The position numbers and the translations under genes were made by a program. Below, piece by piece: positions 43,255 to 53,115 of a stretch of DNA of 64,000 bases. The DNA is from Streptomyces sp. V3I7 (lineage in GTDB: Bacteria > Actinomycetota > Actinomycetes > Streptomycetales > Streptomycetaceae): NCBI RefSeq assembly GCF_030817495.1, contig NZ_JAUSZK010000001.1:5976001-6040000 (forward strand). Direction: 5' to 3'. The notes below the pieces were generated by a model, which was not told where the DNA came from, ran no database searches, and worked only from the letters and a program-made list of their open reading frames with translations. The number at the start of each line of letters is the position of its first letter. Position 1 is the first letter of the stretch.

Positions 43255-44097
43255 ATGCAGAAGGATCAGTTGTTCACGCGGCGCCGGGCGTTGCTCGCCG
43301 GCGCCGCCGCCGTGGGGGCGGTCGGGACCACCGGACTTCTCCTGTCCGGGCCCGGCCAGAGCGCCCACGTGCGGCACGCGGCGCCCGCCCCCGGCCCCCA
43401 GGCGCGCCCCGCGCCGAACTCCTCCGTCTACCGGCTCCAGCCCCTCACCGGTGACGGACCCCCGCGGGTCGCCCCCGCCCGGCCGCCCGTGCGGCGTGAG
43501 CCGATCCTGCGCATGTCCGGACGCGGCCGCCACATGCTGCTGACCTTCGACGACGGCCCCGACCCCGAGTACACCCCGCTCATCCTGGACACCCTGGCGC
43601 TCTACGACGTCCGCGCCACGTTCTTCGTGTGCGGCGGGATGGCCGAGCGCAGCCCGCACCTGCTGTCCCGGATGGCCGACGAGGGACATGTCGTCGGCAA
43701 CCACACCTGGTCCCATCCGCTGCTCACCCAGCTGCGCCGCGCGCAGATCCGCAGCGAGATGGAACGGACCTGCGAGGTCATCGAGGAGGCCTACGGCGAG
43801 CGCCCCCGCTGGTTCCGTGCCCCCTACGGCGCCTGGAACCGGGCGGTCTTCCAGCTCGGCTCCGAGCTGGACATGGAGCCGCTGGCCTGGACCGTCGACA
43901 GCCTCGACTGGACCGACCCCGGCACCAGCGCCATCGTCGACACGGTCGAACACGGCGCGGCCCCCGGCGTCGTGGTGCTCTCCCACGACGCCGGGGGCTA
44001 CGACCGCATGCAGACCGTCAAGGCCCTGCGGCGCTACCTTCCCCAACTGCTCGACGACGGCTACCACTTGACCGTGCCGAGGCGGGCCTCCGTCTGA
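43255..44097 (+). CDS. Secreted polysaccharide deacetylase (NodB domain)
   Basis: 280 aa from ATG 43255 (MQKDQLFTRRRALLAGAAAV), with a twin-arginine-like signal (TRRRALL) and hydrophobic segment to about residue 35. A Pro/Arg linker is followed by the CE4 NodB domain: MLLTFDDGPD (Asp99/Asp100), NHTWSHPLL with zinc ligands His150 and His154, WFRAPYGAWN, and VVVLSHDAGGYDR. It should remove acetyl groups from peptidoglycan, chitin or another N-acetyl polymer outside the cell. Its end faces the class F sortase gene. Confidence 0.93.
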   Translation: MQKDQLFTRRRALLAGAAAVGAVGTTGLLLSGPGQSAHVRHAAPAPGPQARPAPNSSVYRLQPLTGDGPPRVAPARPPVRREPILRMSGRGRHMLLTFDDGPDPEYTPLILDTLALYDVRATFFVCGGMAERSPHLLSRMADEGHVVGNHTWSHPLLTQLRRAQIRSEMERTCEVIEEAYGERPRWFRAPYGAWNRAVFQLGSELDMEPLAWTVDSLDWTDPGTSAIVDTVEHGAAPGVVVLSHDAGGYDRMQTVKALRRYLPQLLDDGYHLTVPRRASV

Positions 44098-44124
44098 CCG
44101 CCCCCGCGCCCGGCCGGGGCCCGC

Positions 44125-44802
44125 TCAGCGGACCTCGGCCAGGCGCGCGAAGACGACGACGTTGCCGTCGTAGCCGTTCTGCTTCGAGTAACCGCCGCCG
44201 CACGTGATGACTCGCAGCTCGGGAGTGCCCTTCGCGCCGTAGACGCGGTCGCCGGGGAAGTCGTTCTTGCCGAAGACCTCGACGCCGTAGATCTCGAACT
44301 CGGCCGTCCTGCCGTCCGCGCGCCGTACGTCGACGAGATCCCCCTTCTTCAGCGAGCCGAGGCCGTAGAACACGGCGGGGCCCGACTTGTTGTCGACATG
44401 GCCGACGACGACCGCGGTCCCCTTCTCGCCGGGCGAGACGGCGCCGGTGAACCAGCCGGCCAGGTTCGGGTTCTCGGGCGGCGGCGCCCCGATCCAGCCG
44501 TCCTCGTCCAGGCCCACGGGCACGACGGGCGCGTCGACCCGGATCGCGGGAATGGCGACCCGGTCCGCGGCGGAGAACGGCAGCGCCTGTACGGGCCGGG
44601 CGGGCGCCGCGCTCGGCACGCGGGTGTCGGCCGCCGCGGCCGCCGCCGGAGCGGGCTGCGGCGGGCCGACGTCGAACTCTCCCGAACCGTTGCGGATGAG
44701 CGCCAGCCCGGTCAGCAGCACCAGCGCTATGACGCCCCACGGGGCACGCCTCCTGGGCCGCTCCTCCTCCACGGCAAGCCAGGACAGCTCGGACGCGTAC
44801 AT
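44125..44802 (-). CDS. Class F sortase
   Basis: 225 aa from ATG 44802 (MYASELSWLAVEEERPRRRA). One transmembrane anchor at about 23-37 (GVIALVLLTGLALIR), an Ala/Pro linker, then the sortase beta-barrel. The catalytic His135 is in VVVGHVDNKSG, Cys201 in LRVITCGGGYS, and the Arg in VVVFARLAEV (Arg220). GDLVDVRRADGRTAEFEIYG is typical of class F. It is a membrane transpeptidase that should attach a secreted protein to peptidoglycan or another acceptor. The divergent Gly-Asn protein at 45140 is a candidate partner, though it lacks a classical sorting motif. Confidence 0.92.
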   Translation of the reverse strand: MYASELSWLAVEEERPRRRAPWGVIALVLLTGLALIRNGSGEFDVGPPQPAPAAAAAADTRVPSAAPARPVQALPFSAADRVAIPAIRVDAPVVPVGLDEDGWIGAPPPENPNLAGWFTGAVSPGEKGTAVVVGHVDNKSGPAVFYGLGSLKKGDLVDVRRADGRTAEFEIYGVEVFGKNDFPGDRVYGAKGTPELRVITCGGGYSKQNGYDGNVVVFARLAEVR

Positions 44803-45139
44803 TCGCCATCCCCTCTCGACGGGGCCGTAGTCGCCACGTCAATCGCGCATACGAGAACGCTAAGTCCCGCGGCAGGGGCCCGGCGACGGCGGAAGGCGCG
44901 AACGGGTGTCCCCGACGACTTTTGGTGCGCCATCCGAGTAGCCGCCGACAGGATTTTTTCTGACGGTCCATGACCTGCGACAACATCAGATTGTGTGCTT
45001 TTCCTTCGGCGTGTCACCTCACCGGGACGGACCATTCTCGAAATGCGGGCGTGTTCCCCGCATCTGAGGGTCTGTACGGGAGGTGCTTTCTCGCCGATCC
45101 ACCGGGTACGGGACCCGGGGCGCCTCCGCGGAGGATCAC
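44803..45139. other. 337-bp divergent promoter region, sortase / Gly-Asn protein
   Basis: No gene is visible here. The region is lower in GC around 44950-45010, with an AGGATTTTTTCTGACGG tract and ACATCAGATTGTGTGCTTTT, fitting promoters for both flanking genes. GGAGG at 45130-45134 is the ribosome site of the plus-strand gene. Confidence 0.45.
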
Positions 45140-46033
<894 letters not shown>

Positions 46034-46080
46034 AACCGGCGGCCCACCCGAAGCGGGAATCGACCACCCCGCGACGACAG

Positions 46081-46118
46081 GCCCTCGCCCGGGCCCCTGG
46101 CGGAGTCCGGGCGAAGGC
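46081..46118. terminator. Hairpin between convergent surface-protein genes
   Basis: Arms GCCCTCGCCCGG (46081-46092) and CCGGGCGAAGGC (46107-46118) pair with one mismatch around a 14-nt loop. A second small hairpin, GTGTCCGG-AG-CCGGACAC, follows at about 46127-46144. They separate the Gly-Asn gene from the DUF4239 gene. Confidence 0.65.
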
Positions 46119-46150
46119 CGGCGCGCGTGTCCGGAGCCGGACACCGGTGC

Positions 46151-46909
46151 TCAGCCCGTGAGGTGCGGGAAGAGCTGGAGGAACGGCTCCGTCGCGGCGG
46201 CGCCCCGGCTGTAGGGCTCGTCGAAGTCCCAGATCAGGAAGAGCATGAACGCGATCGTCACGGAGAACAGCCCGGCCAGGACGAGCTCCCGTTTCGTCCG
46301 CTGGATCTGGAGAGCGAACACCATGCCCACCGTGATCGCGGCCCCGAAGAGCAGCCCGAACCACACCACGCCCGGCATCGTGGCCCCGGTCGCGTCGGCG
46401 CGGGCGCTGCGCGCCTGGTCCACCGCGGCCACCTGGTCGACCAGCGGCTGGTAGGCCTGCGCCTCGAAGTCGGTCTTCGGCCGGTAGTCCGTCACGTCCC
46501 GCCGGATGTCGTCGAGCAGGGCGATGCCGGCCGCGGTCAGCTCGCCCCGGTCGGTCATCGACTTCCACTCCTTGGTGACGACGTGTCCGACATAGGCGTT
46601 GACGTCGGACCGTACGGCGTCACGGATCTCGGGCGGATAGACCCGTACCCGCTCCGAGATCTCGTGCAGCGCCTGGGCCTCCGCCTGGACGTGGTCCTGC
46701 GCCGCGCTGCGCGCCTCCCAGACCCCGGCGATGGCCAGACCGAGGACGATGGCGTACACCACGCCGATCCACATCGTCATGTACTCGATGACGTCCGGGG
46801 TCTCGCTGGGATCGTCGTCCGGTGCCGTGCGATGCCGTACGAGGGCGATGATGACGACCACGGCACAGGCGGCCAGCATCGCGAGGACGAGAACAAGCCA
46901 ATCCGACAA
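46151..46909 (-). CDS. DUF4239 family membrane protein
   Basis: 252 aa from ATG 46909 (MSDWLVLVLAMLAACAVVVI). Four hydrophobic segments: about 4-24, 44-66 (MWIGVVYAIVLGLAIAGVWE), 178-200 (VVWFGLLFGAAITVGMVFAL) and 209-230. A helical soluble region of about 110 residues lies between them (AQALHEISERVRVYPPEIRD). The family is widespread and has no known function. It sits 33 bp after the proline-rich secreted protein gene on the same strand, so the two are likely cotranscribed. Confidence 0.88.
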   Translation of the reverse strand: MSDWLVLVLAMLAACAVVVIIALVRHRTAPDDDPSETPDVIEYMTMWIGVVYAIVLGLAIAGVWEARSAAQDHVQAEAQALHEISERVRVYPPEIRDAVRSDVNAYVGHVVTKEWKSMTDRGELTAAGIALLDDIRRDVTDYRPKTDFEAQAYQPLVDQVAAVDQARSARADATGATMPGVVWFGLLFGAAITVGMVFALQIQRTKRELVLAGLFSVTIAFMLFLIWDFDEPYSRGAAATEPFLQLFPHLTG

Positions 46910-46942
46910 CAGGCCCTCCTGGAACGGGCGAGCAGGTGACCG

Positions 46943-47548
46943 TCAGCGCGGACGCAGGGCGGCGACGGCGACGATCGCGGGCACGGTGATGAGCAGGACG
47001 TAGGTGACCGGGGACGTGCGCTGGGGCGCCTTCCGGGTGGTCGCCCTCGGTCGGTACCGCGGATAGCTCACCGGCGTCACGGACGGACGCGGGGTGGGCT
47101 CGGCGGGCGGCGACGGCTTCGGCGGGGCCGGACGCGGCCTCGGCTCCGGGGCCGGGGGCGGCGGCGGGGGCGGCGGCTCGGGCGGCGCCGGGCGCGGACG
47201 CACCGGCGGCGGTGCCGGTTTCGGCGGCGGAGGCTTCGGCGTGGGCTTCGGCTTCGGCGGGGTGGGTTTCGGCGGCGGGGGCGGCGGAGGCGGCGGCGGG
47301 GGAGTGGGCGTCGGTGTCGGTGTCGGGGTCGGCGGGCAGGGCGGCGGCGTGGGGCTCGGGCACGGCGGCGTCGGCCAGGAGCCGCCGGCGACGGCCACCG
47401 CGTAGCTGCCGTCCGGTCCCGCCGAGGCGTACGCACAGGCGTCGGCCGACGCCGTGCCTGCCGGGCAGCCCACGAGCATCCACGTCAGCGTCGCCAGGGT
47501 CAACGCCCTTGCGACGGACGCGAGTCGGGTCGGTTCGAGTCCATGCAC
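46943..47548 (-). CDS. Secreted proline-rich protein with C-terminal membrane helix
   Basis: 201 aa if begun at GTG 47548 (VHGLEPTRLASVARALTLAT); no clear ribosome site, so the start is uncertain. A signal-peptide-like segment (ALTLATLTWMLVGCPAGTAS) precedes ACAYASAGPDGSYAVAVAGG, a short conserved N-terminal motif. Then come about 100 residues dominated by Pro with Thr, Lys and Arg, including a run of eleven prolines, and a C-terminal helix TYVLLITVPAIVAVAALRPR. It appears to be an envelope-spanning or wall-penetrating protein anchored at its end. It is followed by the DUF4239 gene and is divergent from the lipoprotein gene. Confidence 0.7.
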   Translation of the reverse strand: MHGLEPTRLASVARALTLATLTWMLVGCPAGTASADACAYASAGPDGSYAVAVAGGSWPTPPCPSPTPPPCPPTPTPTPTPTPPPPPPPPPPPKPTPPKPKPTPKPPPPKPAPPPVRPRPAPPEPPPPPPPPAPEPRPRPAPPKPSPPAEPTPRPSVTPVSYPRYRPRATTRKAPQRTSPVTYVLLITVPAIVAVAALRPR

Positions 47549-47790
47549 GACGGGAGCATGAGTCGCTGGGAGCCGTCCCACGCCGGACATCGGCGGGATT
47601 GGCCCGAAGGAGGGACATACGGTGTACGGCGGTTTGAACAGCGGAAGTCCGCCCCGCCGGGCCACCGCGCGCCACCCCGTGAGAAAAAATCGCGCCACGG
47701 TTGAACACGCCACCCCGCCCCGTCCGTACCCAGTGTCGTGCGGCTGCCAGGCAGACGCCACAACAACCGGTCGATGATGGGGAGTTGACG

Positions 47791-48732
47791 ATGAAGACCT
47801 CGTGGCGGACCGCCTCACTGGTGGCAACGGCCGCGTCGGTGCTGGCCCTGACCACCGCGTGCGGCCAGGACCAGGCCACGACCCCGTCGTCGGCCCAGAA
47901 CGTCGGTGCCACCGCGGCTGCGCCGGGCGGCTACGGCGACCCGGGCAGCGACATCGGCAGCGGCGCGGACAGCGGCTACGGCACCGACGACGACGGGGCC
48001 GACTCCGCGGGCAAGCTGTCCGCGGCCACCAACCCCAAGCTGGGCAGGGTGCTGACCGACGACTCCGGCCTCACCCTCTACCGCTTCGACAAGGACACCG
48101 CCGAGCCGCCCAAGTCCGCCTGTGACGGCGGCTGCGCCCAGACCTGGCCGCCCGTGCCCGCGAACGACGCCACGGCGGGCGCCGGCATCGACAAGGCGCT
48201 GCTCGGCGAGGTCACCCGCTCCGACGGCAGCAAGCAGCTGACGGTCGACGGCTGGCCGGCGTACCGCTACGCGAAGGACCTCAACGCGGGTGATGCCAAC
48301 GGCCAGGGCGTGGGCGGCAAGTGGTTCGCCTTCGCACCCGACGGAAAGAAGATCGACAAGGGTGCGCTGCCGGGCCTGTCGACCCGCAAGGACCCCCGGC
48401 TCGGCGAGATCGTCGTCGACAAGAACGGCATGACGGTCTACCGCTTCATGAAGGACAAGGCCTGGCCGAAGTCCGTCTCGAACTGCACCGGGGCCTGCCT
48501 GGAGAAGTGGCCCGCGGTCGCCCCCGTCAAGTCCGACGACACCAAGGGCGTCGAGAAGAAGGGCCTGATGGGCTTCACCCGGCCCGACGGCACCAAGCAG
48601 ATGACGGTCGACTGCTGGCCGATCTACACCTTCTCCGGTGACCAGGCTCCCGGGGACGCCAACGGTCAGGGCGTCGGCGGCACTTGGTACGCCGTCGCGC
48701 CCGACGGAAAGCCGGTCGGCACGCCCAAGTAG
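47791..48732 (+). CDS. Lipoprotein with two COG4315-type repeats
   Basis: 313 aa from ATG 47791 with GGGGAG upstream. The lipobox is LALTTACGQD (Cys24 region). A Gly/Asp-rich linker leads into two homologous domains of about 110 residues. Each starts with LGRVLTDDSGLTLYRFDKDT or LGEIVVDKNGMTVYRFMKDK, continues with a two-cysteine CxGxC segment (CDGGCAQTWPPV, CTGACLEKWPAV), then SDGSKQLTVDGWPAYRYAKD or its equivalent, and ends NGQGVGGKWFAFAPDG. The family is called 'secreted repeat of unknown function'. From memory the product resembles S. coelicolor SCO0930, which fits the downstream rmdA-like gene. Confidence 0.88.
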   Translation: MKTSWRTASLVATAASVLALTTACGQDQATTPSSAQNVGATAAAPGGYGDPGSDIGSGADSGYGTDDDGADSAGKLSAATNPKLGRVLTDDSGLTLYRFDKDTAEPPKSACDGGCAQTWPPVPANDATAGAGIDKALLGEVTRSDGSKQLTVDGWPAYRYAKDLNAGDANGQGVGGKWFAFAPDGKKIDKGALPGLSTRKDPRLGEIVVDKNGMTVYRFMKDKAWPKSVSNCTGACLEKWPAVAPVKSDDTKGVEKKGLMGFTRPDGTKQMTVDCWPIYTFSGDQAPGDANGQGVGGTWYAVAPDGKPVGTPK

Positions 48733-49040
48733 AGATCACCTCCCCAGGGTTGATCGCCCCGCCCCGTCAAGCATCGGACCACCGCGGAAGGGAGGGACGC
48801 GGGCACGCGAGTGCCGAACGGTACGACCCCGGGCGCGCGACCACCGGTCCGCCCCCTCCGCACCACACCGGAGGGGGCGGACCGCTGTGGCGTGCGCTCA
48901 TCACACAGCGCGGCGGACAGGGCACACGCCGCAGGCAGCGGCCGGGAACGGACCGTCAATTTCCGGTTCCGGTCGCTCCGTTGGCGGGCGATCAGTAGCC
49001 TCGGCTCGAACACCGGACCGCCTACGCCTTGGAGAGATAC
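48733..49040. other. 308-bp intergenic region, terminator plus promoter
   Basis: The left part contains the strong terminator at 48845-48884. The remaining 150 bp should hold the promoter of the methyltransferase-rmdA pair; GGAGAG precedes ATG 49041. I see no small gene. Confidence 0.5.
48845..48884. terminator. Terminator hairpin after the lipoprotein gene
   Basis: Perfect 16-bp stem CGGTCCGCCCCCTCCG / CGGAGGGGGCGGACCG with loop CACCACAC, 113 bp after the lipoprotein stop. Confidence 0.85.
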
Positions 49041-49856
49041 ATGGAGCGTCCCGCCTGGGCCCCACGGAGCATCGACATCTCGGTGCCGAGCGTCGCGCGT
49101 ATCTACGACTACTACCTGGGCGGCTCGCACAACTTCGAGGTGGACCGGGAGGCCGCCCGCAAGGCGATGGAGTTCATGCCGGGGCTCCCGAAGATCATGC
49201 AGGCGAACCGGGCGTTCATGCGTCGCGCCGTGCGCTTCGCGGCCGGCGAGGGCGTCACCCAGTTCCTGGACATCGGCTCCGGCATCCCCGCCTTCGGCAA
49301 CGTCCACGAGGTGGCCGAGGAGGTCAGTCCCGGCGCGCGCGTGGTGTACGTCGACCACGACCCGGTGGCCGTCGCGCACAGCGAGGCGGTCCTCGCGGGC
49401 AACGACGCGGCGGACGTCCTCGCCGCCGATCTCCGCAAGCCCCAGGAGATCCTGTCGAGCCCTCAGGTCGAGCGCCTCATCGACCTGAATCGGCCAGTGG
49501 CCCTGCTGCTCGTTGCCATACTGCACTTCGTGGAAGACGCGGACGACCCCTACGGCGCTGTGGCCGAGCTGAGCCAGGCGCTCGCCCCCGGCAGTCTGCT
49601 CATCCTCACCCATGCCGCGTACGAGGGCATCCCGCTGGCGCCGCAGCGGGCCGAGGGCGCGGTCGACGTGTACAAGGACATCCGCAACCCGCTGATCATG
49701 CGCTCGCGCGAGGAGATCGCGCGGTTCTTCGAGGGGTACGACATGGTGGAACCCGGGCTGGTGCCGATGCCGCACTGGCGGCCTCAGCCGGCATCGGAGG
49801 AGGAGGACGATCCGTACGCCTTCTCCGGATTCGCCGGCGTGGGGCGAGCGGCGTGA
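49041..49856 (+). CDS. DUF574 SAM-dependent methyltransferase
   Basis: 271 aa from ATG 49041 with GGAGAG upstream. It begins with the family signature WAPRSIDISVPSVARIYDYY and LGGSHNFEVDREAARK. Motif I for SAM is FLDIGSGIPAFGNVHEVAEE, motif II VVYVDHDPVAVAHSEAVL, and VALLLVAILHFVEDADDPYG follows. The fold is a class I methyltransferase; substrates are unknown, though streptomycetes carry dozens of paralogues, many beside regulators. The stop overlaps the GTG of the c-di-GMP gene (GTGA), so the two are translationally coupled. Confidence 0.92.
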   Translation: MERPAWAPRSIDISVPSVARIYDYYLGGSHNFEVDREAARKAMEFMPGLPKIMQANRAFMRRAVRFAAGEGVTQFLDIGSGIPAFGNVHEVAEEVSPGARVVYVDHDPVAVAHSEAVLAGNDAADVLAADLRKPQEILSSPQVERLIDLNRPVALLLVAILHFVEDADDPYGAVAELSQALAPGSLLILTHAAYEGIPLAPQRAEGAVDVYKDIRNPLIMRSREEIARFFEGYDMVEPGLVPMPHWRPQPASEEEDDPYAFSGFAGVGRAA

Positions 49857-52018
49857 CCGCGGAGGCGGACGGCCCGGCCGCGCGGCCGGACGGGCCCGAG
49901 GACAGACTGCGCCGGTTCGCGACGATCTGGAGCCGGGCGGTGTTCCCGGTGACCTCGACCTCGATGACCCGGCCCGAGTTCGAGGAACAACTCCTGCCGC
50001 TGGCCCGCCGGTTGAGCGAGGCATTGCGCAAGCGCGCCTTCGACCCCGAGGCGGCGAAGGCGGTCGGCGCCGCCCTGGTCGGCACCCACTGCACCGACCC
50101 CGAGGCGCTCAGCCGCACCCTGGACTGCGTCGACGCCTACCTGGTGCTCTACTGCGGGGACGACCGCCACCAGGACGAGCTGCGGACCCGCTGCGCACGG
50201 CTCCAGCACGCCATGGCGGCCGGCTTCGCGCACGCCCTGCGCGAGCGCACCCTCGCCGAGCAGGAGGCCATCGCGCAGGCCGCGCTCAGGGCCCAGGGCG
50301 TGGTCGCGCAGGCCCTGCACGACAGCGAGGCCCGCTTCCGCGCGGTGTTCGAGGGCGCGGCCATAGGGATCGGCATCGCCGACCTCGACGGCAACGTCCT
50401 GCAGACCAACGCCGCCCTGCTACGCATGTTCGGCAGCTCCCAGCAGCTCGTCCACGGCCGCAACGCCCGCGACTGGACCCACCCCGAGGACGCGCCCCAG
50501 GTCTGGCGGCTCTACGACGAACTCGTACGCGGCGAGCGCGAGCACTACAACGTGGAGAAGGCCTACCACCGCCCCGACGGCACGACCCTGTGGACCAACC
50601 TCACGGTCTCGCTGCTCCGCGACGCCGACGGCAACCCGCAGTACCAGCTGGCCCTCGTCGAGGACACCACCGAACGGCGGCTGCTCAACCTCCGGCTGCG
50701 CTACGAGGCCACCCACGATGCGCTCACCGGGCTGCCCAACCGCACCCTGTTCTTCGAGCGCCTGGAGAAGGCCGTCGGCGCGGGCAACGGCAGCCGTTTC
50801 GGGCTCTGTTACCTCGACCTGGACGGCTTCAAGACCGTCAACGACAGCCTCGGGCACGCCGCCGGCGACCGGCTGCTCGTCGAGATCGCCGACCGCCTCC
50901 AGTCGTGCGCCACCGCGCCCGGCGAGATGGTCGCCCGGCTCGGCGGCGACGAGTTCGTGGCGCTGACCACCGCCCCCGGCACCGAGCGCGAGGTCGACGA
51001 GCTCGCCGAGCGCATCATGGGCGCGCTGTCCAGCCCGGTCAGCATCGACGGCCGCGACCTGCTCGTGCGCGGCAGCATCGGCATCGTCGAGGGCCCGGCG
51101 GGCGAGCGCACCCCGGCCGAGGTGCTGCGCAGCGCCGACATCACGATGTACCGGGCCAAGTCCGCGGGCGGCAACCGCTGTGAGCTTGCTACCCCGGAGG
51201 CCGACGCCCGCGCCATCACCCGGCACGGACTGACCACCGCGCTGCCCGCGGCCCTGGACCGGGGCGAGTTCTTCATCGAGTACCAGCCGCTCGTCCACCT
51301 CGGCGACGGCAGCGTTCGCGGCGCCGAGGCCCTGGTGCGCTGGCTGCACCCGCAGCACGGCGTGCTCGGCCCCGACCGGTTCATCCCGCTCGCGGAACAC
51401 ACCGGCCTTATTGTTCCGTTGGGCCGCTGGGTGCTCCAGGAGTCGGTCCGCCAGGCCCGCGAGTGGCGCGAGCGCCACGGCCACGGCACCGAGGCCGGCC
51501 CGCTGCGCATCAACGTCAACCTCTCGCCCTGCCAGCTCAGTCACCCGGGTCTGGTCCAGGACACCGTCGACATCCTGGAGCGTACGGGCGTGGCCCCCGA
51601 CGCGCTGTGCCTGGAGGTCACCGAGTCCGCCCTGATCGGCGCCGACGACGACCTCCTCAAACCGCTGCGCCGGCTCGCGGAGATGGGCGTCGACATCGCC
51701 CTGGACGACTTCGGGACGGGCTACTCGAACCTGGCGAACCTGCGCCGCCTGCCGGTGAGCATCCTCAAGCTGGACCGCTCCTTCACCCAGAGCATGCAGC
51801 AGTTCCCGGCCGACCCCGTCGACCTCAAGATCGTCGAGGGTGTCGTCTCGCTCGCCCACAGCCTCGACCTCGCGGTCACGGTCGAGGGCGTCGAAACGGG
51901 CGCCCAGGCCGAGCAGTTGCGCATCCTCGGCTGCGACACGGCGCAGGGCTGGTACTACGCCCGCCCCGGCCCGCCGGAGCGGCTGCACGACCTGGCGCTG
52001 GTGGACGCGACGGGCTGA
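49853..52018 (+). CDS. rmdA: PAS-GGDEF-EAL bifunctional c-di-GMP protein, RmdA-like
   Basis: 721 aa from GTG 49853. No transmembrane helices. Residues 1-155 are a helical N-terminal region, PAS spans about 158-280 (FRAVFEGAAIGIGIADLDGN), GGDEF about 285-445 with an intact active site RLGGDEFVAL (near 361), and EAL about 460-715 with GAEALVRW (near 489), LEVTESALIG and DDFGTGYSNL. It can probably both make and degrade c-di-GMP, the signal that controls BldD and sporulation. S. coelicolor RmdA (SCO0928) has this cytoplasmic PAS-GGDEF-EAL layout, and local gene order, from memory, agrees. Other streptomycete GGDEF-EAL proteins (CdgA, CdgB, RmdB) differ in domains or membrane anchoring. Confidence 0.85.
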   Translation: MTAEADGPAARPDGPEDRLRRFATIWSRAVFPVTSTSMTRPEFEEQLLPLARRLSEALRKRAFDPEAAKAVGAALVGTHCTDPEALSRTLDCVDAYLVLYCGDDRHQDELRTRCARLQHAMAAGFAHALRERTLAEQEAIAQAALRAQGVVAQALHDSEARFRAVFEGAAIGIGIADLDGNVLQTNAALLRMFGSSQQLVHGRNARDWTHPEDAPQVWRLYDELVRGEREHYNVEKAYHRPDGTTLWTNLTVSLLRDADGNPQYQLALVEDTTERRLLNLRLRYEATHDALTGLPNRTLFFERLEKAVGAGNGSRFGLCYLDLDGFKTVNDSLGHAAGDRLLVEIADRLQSCATAPGEMVARLGGDEFVALTTAPGTEREVDELAERIMGALSSPVSIDGRDLLVRGSIGIVEGPAGERTPAEVLRSADITMYRAKSAGGNRCELATPEADARAITRHGLTTALPAALDRGEFFIEYQPLVHLGDGSVRGAEALVRWLHPQHGVLGPDRFIPLAEHTGLIVPLGRWVLQESVRQAREWRERHGHGTEAGPLRINVNLSPCQLSHPGLVQDTVDILERTGVAPDALCLEVTESALIGADDDLLKPLRRLAEMGVDIALDDFGTGYSNLANLRRLPVSILKLDRSFTQSMQQFPADPVDLKIVEGVVSLAHSLDLAVTVEGVETGAQAEQLRILGCDTAQGWYYARPGPPERLHDLALVDATG

Positions 52019-52071
52019 GCCGGCGGAAATACGGTTGCCCGACTCCCGGGGCCGCGCGCGATCATGTGCGC

Positions 52072-52479
52072 GTGACCCAGGAACCGGATGACGTACGGCA
52101 GGCGATCGAGGGCGAACTGCGCCTCCACGACCCCGCCGTCCGCAGCTCCCCCAGCGAGATCCTCCGCCTGCTCGACCCCGAGTTCGTCGAGGTCGGCTCC
52201 TCGGGGCGGCGCTACACGTACGCGGAGATGATCGCCGAGCTGCCCAGCCACCCGGGCAGCCAGGCGGACGGCCCCCGGTACGAGCCGTCCGAGATCACGG
52301 GCGTCCTCCTGGCCCCCGGTCTGGTGCAGCTCACGTACGAGACCGACTTCGACGGTCTGCGGGCGCGCCGCACCTCCCTGTGGCGCAAGCGCGACGAGGA
52401 GACGGGCTGGCGGATGTACTACCACCAGGGCACCCCGGTCCCGCCCGCCGCCGACCAGTGGCCGTGCTCGAGGGGCTGA
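52072..52479 (+). CDS. DUF4440/SnoaL-like protein
   Basis: 135 aa from GTG 52072; a GTG two codons earlier is possible. The NTF2-like cone fold is suggested by VRQAIEGELRLHDPAVRSSP, ILRLLDPEFVEVGSSGRRYT and VQLTYETDFDGLRARRTSLW, ending WRMYYHQGTPVP. Family members are small binding or isomerase-like proteins; relatives with this HDPAVRSSP pattern are often annotated as ribonuclease HI-associated or of unknown role. It is 53 bp after rmdA and convergent with the flavin protein gene. Confidence 0.82.
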   Translation: MTQEPDDVRQAIEGELRLHDPAVRSSPSEILRLLDPEFVEVGSSGRRYTYAEMIAELPSHPGSQADGPRYEPSEITGVLLAPGLVQLTYETDFDGLRARRTSLWRKRDEETGWRMYYHQGTPVPPAADQWPCSRG

Positions 52480-52486
52480 CGTCGGG

Positions 52487-52954
52487 TCACTCAGTGAGGT
52501 CGGCGACCAGCCGTGGGCGCCAGCGCGCGACGATGTCCGCCTCACTGGCACCACCCTCGTAGGCAGGCGAAATGAGTCGTCCCACTTCGACGATCCGTAC
52601 GAGCACCGCCGACTTCACGCGAGCCGGGTCTGTACCGCGTCCCTTCTGGAAGCGGTTGACGATCTGTTCGTACACGTCGCCCTTGGTGTGCACCTCGGCC
52701 ACGCCGCGAAAGCGATACCCCTTACGGCGGACCGGGTCGACGACATTGATCTCCACGGCCGGGTTCACCGCGAGGTTCGCGACCGTTCCAGGCGAGTGCG
52801 TATCCAGAAAGACGAGGTGCTCGTCGTCCCAGACTTCCGTCGTTCCCTTGGGTGAGAGGTTCGGGGTGCCGTCCGGTCGTACGGTGGCGACAAACCCCAG
52901 TCCCTGGGCCGCCACCAGGCGGCGCATCTCATCATCGAGCATGATCTGCTGCAT
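52487..52954 (-). CDS. Pyridoxamine 5'-phosphate oxidase-family FMN-binding protein
   Basis: 155 aa from ATG 52954 (MQQIMLDDEMRRLVAAQGLG). A split-barrel flavoprotein: FVATVRPDGTPNLSPKGTTE, then EHLVFLDTHSPGTVANLAVN and INVVDPVRRKGYRFRGVAEV. The short length and the absence of the C-terminal PNPOx dimerisation motif argue against a true PdxH. It is likely an F420- or FMN-dependent oxidoreductase of unknown substrate. It ends 7 bp from the convergent DUF4440 gene. Confidence 0.88.
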   Translation of the reverse strand: MQQIMLDDEMRRLVAAQGLGFVATVRPDGTPNLSPKGTTEVWDDEHLVFLDTHSPGTVANLAVNPAVEINVVDPVRRKGYRFRGVAEVHTKGDVYEQIVNRFQKGRGTDPARVKSAVLVRIVEVGRLISPAYEGGASEADIVARWRPRLVADLTE

Positions 52955-53115
52955 ACCTCCGTGCCGAGAAGACCGTCAACCTGTCGCCGAAATCGGCAGG
53001 TTGAGGACGCACCGCCGGGGCCGGTGCCGGGCGAGCCCCCTATACAACCAGCCCGGCGTACGTACGGGAGGGTGACGGCGGTCACGTTCGCTGTGGTGTG
53101 GCACTCCCGCTGGGC

